In this document: piece by piece, positions 58,891 to 64,000 of the stretch
How the letters are laid out: the number at the start of each line of letters is the position of its first letter
Position numbering within the stretch: position 1 is the stretch's first letter
From: Amycolatopsis sp. NBC_01480
GTDB taxonomy: Bacteria > Actinomycetota > Actinomycetes > Mycobacteriales > Pseudonocardiaceae
NCBI RefSeq assembly: GCF_036227205.1
Contig: NZ_CP109442.1
Coordinates: 9,300,001-9,364,000, forward strand
Direction of reading: 5' to 3'
Length of the DNA: 64,000 nt
Translations under genes and position numbers: made by a program
Notes under the pieces: model-generated
The model's database searches: none
What the model was told of the DNA's origin: nothing
What the model saw: the letters and a program-made list of their open reading frames with translations, nothing else

Positions 58891-59901
58891 ATGACCAATA
58901 GTCGCCAGGTGGCGGGTTCCCGCCAGCAGCTGCGGGACCTGGACGCGCTCGGCATCCCGGCCGCGGACGCGCGGGTGTACACCGCCTTGCTGGGTCATCC
59001 GCGCACGCGCGCGGTGGACCTGGCGGAGCAATGCGGGCTTTCCGCCCAGCAGGTGGCGCGGGCGCTGTCGCGGCTGGCCACCGGCGGGCTGGCGAGCCGG
59101 GTGCCCGGACGGCCCGCGCGGTACCTCGCCGCGCCGCCGGACATCGCGCTGGGCGGGCTCGCGGCCGAGCGGGCCGCCGAACTGCGCGGCGCGCGGGCCG
59201 CGATCGAGGACCTGATGGAGGTCCACCGCGAGGCCAGCCGGTTCACCCACCCGGCCGAGCTGGTCGAGGTGGTCACCGGCGCCGAGAACATCGACAGCCG
59301 CGTCCGCCGGCTCCAGGACGGCGCCCGCACGCAGATCCGCGGCTTCGACCGCCCGCCGTATGTCAGCCCGCCCGGCGGCAACCTCGGCCACGAACACCGG
59401 CGGCTGACCGACGGCGTCGCGTACCGCGTGATCTACGACCGCGAGGCGATCGCCCTGCCCGGCCGCCTGCACGGCGACATCCTGATCAGCGGCACCCACG
59501 GCGAACGCTCGCGGGTCCGTCCGCAGCTGCCGATCAAAATGGTGCTGGCCGACGAGCAGACGGCGGTGATCCCGATCAGCTCGTCCCCGCACGTGGTGGA
59601 CGCGGCGTACATCATCCACGCCTCCGCGTTGCTGGACGCGCTGGTGACCCTGTTCGAGGCGGAATGGGACCGGGCGGTGCCGCTGAACGAGGCACTCAAC
59701 CCCGCAACGTCCGGGCGCGATCCGGAGACGAGCGAGCTGCTGGCTTTGCTCGCGGCCGGTCAGACCGATGCGGGAATCGGGCGCGCGCTGGGGTGGAGCC
59801 CTCGCACCACGCAACGACGGGTCCGGGCCTTGATGACCGAGCTGAACGCGACCACGCGGTTTCAGGCCGGGATGAACGCCCGCGAGCGCGGCTGGCTTTG
59901 A
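58891..59901 (+). CDS. TrmB-like N-terminal / LuxR-like C-terminal regulator
   Basis: 336 residues. N-terminal winged HTH (DLDALGIPAADARVYTALLGHPRTRAVDLAEQCGLSAQQVARALSRL), a TrmB-like sensor middle (AIEDLMEVHREASRFTHPAELVEVVTGAENI) and a C-terminal LuxR-type HTH (ETSELLALLAAGQTDAGIGRALGWSPRTTQRRVRALM). This arrangement is frequent beside subtilase genes in actinomycetes. ATG 58891 is 112 bases from the divergent protease start, so it likely controls that gene. Confidence 0.87.
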   Translation: MTNSRQVAGSRQQLRDLDALGIPAADARVYTALLGHPRTRAVDLAEQCGLSAQQVARALSRLATGGLASRVPGRPARYLAAPPDIALGGLAAERAAELRGARAAIEDLMEVHREASRFTHPAELVEVVTGAENIDSRVRRLQDGARTQIRGFDRPPYVSPPGGNLGHEHRRLTDGVAYRVIYDREAIALPGRLHGDILISGTHGERSRVRPQLPIKMVLADEQTAVIPISSSPHVVDAAYIIHASALLDALVTLFEAEWDRAVPLNEALNPATSGRDPETSELLALLAAGQTDAGIGRALGWSPRTTQRRVRALMTELNATTRFQAGMNARERGWL

Positions 59902-59923
59902 GTGGCGGTGAGAACTGGAAAGT

Positions 59924-60400
59924 CTTGGGGCGCCTGGACTTCAGCGCCTGGCAGTGATCCGCAGCCTCGCCCGGCCCGGGCGAACCAGACCGGGATGAAC
60001 GCGGGCGGGCACGACGGGCTCTGACCCGCGAGGAGCACGAGGCTTGGGAGCGACCGGCCTTCACCCCCGGCACCGGCGAGGAGCCGAGGTCCCGGCCGAC
60101 CGGTGAACCAGACAGGAAATACCTGGGGCGCCTGGACTTCAGCGCCAGGCATTGATCCGCAGCCTCGCCCGGCCCGGGCGAACCGCCGAGACGAACGCCA
60201 GCGAGCGGCTGGCTCCAAGCCGCGAGCAGACGAGAAAGCCTTGGGTCGACTGGGCTTCAGCCCCGGCACCGGCGGGGAGCCGAAGCCTCGGCCAACCAGG
60301 GAAACCAGACAAGAAAGTCTTGGGGCGCCTGACCTTCAGCGCCAAAGCCGGAGGAGATCCGGGGCCCCGCCCGGCCCGCCGAAGCAGGCCGGGCGAGTCC
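59924..60400. repeat. ~198-bp compound tandem repeat
   Basis: A CTTGGGG-CGCCTGG-CTTCAGCGCC-like block recurs at 59924, 60043, 60122, 60240 and 60319. The spacings alternate 119, 79, 118, 79, so the higher-order period is about 197-198 bases, with two half-units. The copies at 59924 and 60122 are nearly identical over some 60 bases. The whole 625-base gap between the regulator and laminarinase genes is filled; no gene or RNA is apparent. Confidence 0.75.
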
Positions 60401-60526
60401 GCGGGGACCCGCGCCAACGGGATCCCCGCCCACCGCCGTAGAGCAGGCGGCGTCCGGTGGGGTGGCGGTTCGCAAGGTGGGCCCGCCCGCGCCGTGCACG
60501 GCCGATGCCTTGTCCGCCAGGGATTT

Positions 60527-61384
60527 CTAACTCACGTGCACGTAGTCCACGACGAGCTGCTGCGGGAACTGCGTGCTGCCGTCCGGGTCGCCGGGCCAGT
60601 CGCCGCCCACGGCGAGGTTCAGGATCAGGAAGAACGGGTGGTTGTAGACCCATTGGTTGCCGTTGAGGTCCGCCGGGGTGCGGGTCTCGTAGGCGTTGCC
60701 GTCGACCGACCAGGTGATGCTCTCGCCGTTCCAGTCCACCGCGTAGGTGTGGAAGTCGTCGGAGAAGTTGGGGCCGTTGTACGCGGCGCCGATGCCGTTG
60801 GCGCCGGAGTAGCCCGGGCCGTGGATCGTGCCGTGCACGGTGGTCGGCTCCTTGCCGATGTTCTCCATCACGTCGATCTCGCCGTCGGTCGGCCAGTTGC
60901 TGCCGCCGAGCATCCAGAACGCGGGCCACATGCCCTGCCCGCGCGGCAGCTTCATCCGCACCTCGATGTGGCCGCCGCTGGTGGAGAACTTGCCGGCCGT
61001 GTTCAGCCGCGCCGAGGTGTACTCGCACGCGCCGTACCAGCAGTTGTTGCCGGAGTTCTCCTTCTTGGCGGTGATCACCAGGTGGCCCTGGCCGTCGAGC
61101 GCCGCGTTGGAAGCGCCCGCGGTGTACCACTCGCGCTCGTGGTTGTTGCCGCCGTTGTCACCGGTCTCGTAGGTCCACTTCGAGCCGTCGGCCGGGCTGC
61201 CCGCCGGGCCGTCGAAGTCGTCGGAGAACTGGTCCAGGATCTTCGCGTCTTTCGCCGGGGCGGGCGTCGGGGCGGCGCTGCCGGCCGGGGCGGCCGCGAG
61301 CGTGACCGCCGCGGCGACCGACAAGGCTGCCGGAATCGCCAGCAGCCGCCACCGTGCGGACGTCTTCAGAGACTTCATCGTCAT
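60527..61384 (-). CDS. Secreted GH16 endo-beta-1,3-glucanase (laminarinase-like)
   Basis: 285 residues. A signal peptide (LLAIPAALSVAAAVTLAAAPAGSAA) precedes the beta-jellyroll GH16 domain. The catalytic motif is GEIDVMENIG near residue 165 (ExDxxE, nucleophile and acid/base). GMWPAFWMLG and HPFFLILNLAVGGDWPG are typical laminarinase segments. ATG 61384 has GAGGG 6-7 bases upstream; ATG 61378, six bases on, is almost equally placed. It would cut beta-1,3-glucans such as curdlan, callose or fungal wall glucan. It is monocistronic and lies 194 bases from glgB. Confidence 0.9.
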   Translation of the reverse strand: MTMKSLKTSARWRLLAIPAALSVAAAVTLAAAPAGSAAPTPAPAKDAKILDQFSDDFDGPAGSPADGSKWTYETGDNGGNNHEREWYTAGASNAALDGQGHLVITAKKENSGNNCWYGACEYTSARLNTAGKFSTSGGHIEVRMKLPRGQGMWPAFWMLGGSNWPTDGEIDVMENIGKEPTTVHGTIHGPGYSGANGIGAAYNGPNFSDDFHTYAVDWNGESITWSVDGNAYETRTPADLNGNQWVYNHPFFLILNLAVGGDWPGDPDGSTQFPQQLVVDYVHVS

Positions 61385-61578
61385 CCTCGTCCCTCGAGGA
61401 GCGGCCTGGCGGCGCCACCCCGGGTTTGTTGTGGATGGCAACAAAGTATGCCCGTGCCGTTCTTCACAGGCAAGACAAGACGTGAGACATTTTCCGACAA
61501 CGGAGCCGAGCGGGACGGATCCGGGGTGCATCCGGGCAGAACCGGCCGCCCCACCCTGCGGCAGCGCGCGCCAGCCCG

Positions 61579-63804
<2,226 letters not shown>

Positions 63805-63807
63805 TGG

Positions 63808-64000
63808 TCACTCACCTCCGTGCGTGATGCGGGCGATCGCCGCGAGCGGGACGGCCAGCCAGTCCGGCCGGTTCGCGTGCTCGTAGGCGACCTCGTACAC
63901 CGCTTTGTCGAGTTCGAAGGCACGGAGCAGTTCCCCGTGCTCGCGCGGGTCGCCGAGCGGCGCCGCGGCGCCCAGGGCGTAACCCTCGCAGAAGGCGGCG
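63808..64000 (-). CDS. mak: Maltokinase, C-terminal end (runs off window)
   Basis: The visible 63 codons read [53 protein letters not shown]. [24 protein letters not shown] is the closing signature of Mak/Pep2, which phosphorylates maltose to maltose-1-phosphate for GlgE. The gene continues left-to-right off the right edge on this strand. It is followed directly by glgB, the normal order in the GlgE pathway. Confidence 0.88.
   Translation of the reverse strand, partial: AAFCEGYALGAAAPLGDPREHGELLRAFELDKAVYEVAYEHANRPDWLAVPLAAIARITHGGE

Noticed and set aside
55869..58901. A 1010-codon open frame on the plus strand opposite the giant subtilase gene
   Set aside because: Its translation is Arg/Gly/Ala low-complexity, and the opposite frame has a signal peptide, subtilase motifs and a good SD. 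Long antisense frames are expected at this GC content.

Overview
The window is about 64 kb of very GC-rich DNA, densely coded on both strands, with many GTG and a few TTG starts, SD-like GGAGG leaders, and families typical of filamentous actinomycetes: a CYP105-like P450 with a 3Fe-4S ferredoxin, TetR/MarR/LysR/GntR/MerR regulators each beside one target gene, an XRE-NB-ARC-TPR regulator, Pr6Pr, ESX-type small proteins, secreted chitinase, laminarinase and proteases, and the Mak-GlgB pair of the GlgE alpha-glucan route. This fits a Pseudonocardiaceae-type organism such as Amycolatopsis; that placement is inference. No rRNA, tRNA, CRISPR array, transposase or phage gene was found.

Layout. 0-5.9 kb: IclR C-terminus, a class III aminotransferase scrap, the P450-ferredoxin-TetR operon, an MFS pump behind a palindromic operator, and a LysR/nitroreductase pair. 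5.9-10 kb: a Firmicutes-like glutamyl-tRNA synthetase and a threonine-synthase-like enzyme with a GntR regulator. 10-18.5 kb: MarR/metallo-hydrolase pair, the XRE-NB-ARC-TPR regulator with an apparent 17-residue hydrophobic peptide gene in front of it and a divergent unknown gene, degenerate tandem repeats, a secreted protein and a LysR gene with a decayed copy of its own 3' end. 18.5-32.4 kb: transporters, RraA-like protein, Pr6Pr, a TGT-like protein with a C-x-C-x2-C zinc site, sedolisin, CrcB pair under a probable fluoride riboswitch, enoyl-CoA hydratase and a 4Fe-4S QueG-like protein. 32.4-40.3 kb: methyltransferase pseudogene, sugar-acid dehydratase with an FAH-family enzyme, acyltransferase, an esterase-like protein without its nucleophile, MerR/aldo-keto reductase and TetR. 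40.5-49.6 kb: trypsin-like protease, a four-gene orphan ESX-type cassette, two SDRs, chitinase with DasR-like sites, AhpD-like protein and a GAF regulator. 49.8-64 kb: flavoprotein monooxygenase, HtrA-like protease with a glycine-glutamine repeat insert, M24 peptidase homologue, a 1376-residue secreted subtilase with its divergent regulator, a 198-bp compound repeat, laminarinase, glgB and the end of mak.

How it works together. Most loci are small regulator-plus-target modules with visible operators between divergent promoters, and convergent pairs are usually separated by long perfect hairpins. The strongest candidate for something undescribed is the set at 11.3-14.9 kb: a STAND/TPR HTH regulator, a tiny hydrophobic peptide resembling streptococcal short hydrophobic peptides, two GTTTCC/GGAAAC palindromes and a divergent gene of unknown function. 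Other leads are the orphan ESX-type cassette, the TGT-like protein, and several families of intergenic palindromes and minisatellites, one of which has become the C-terminal tail of a transporter.
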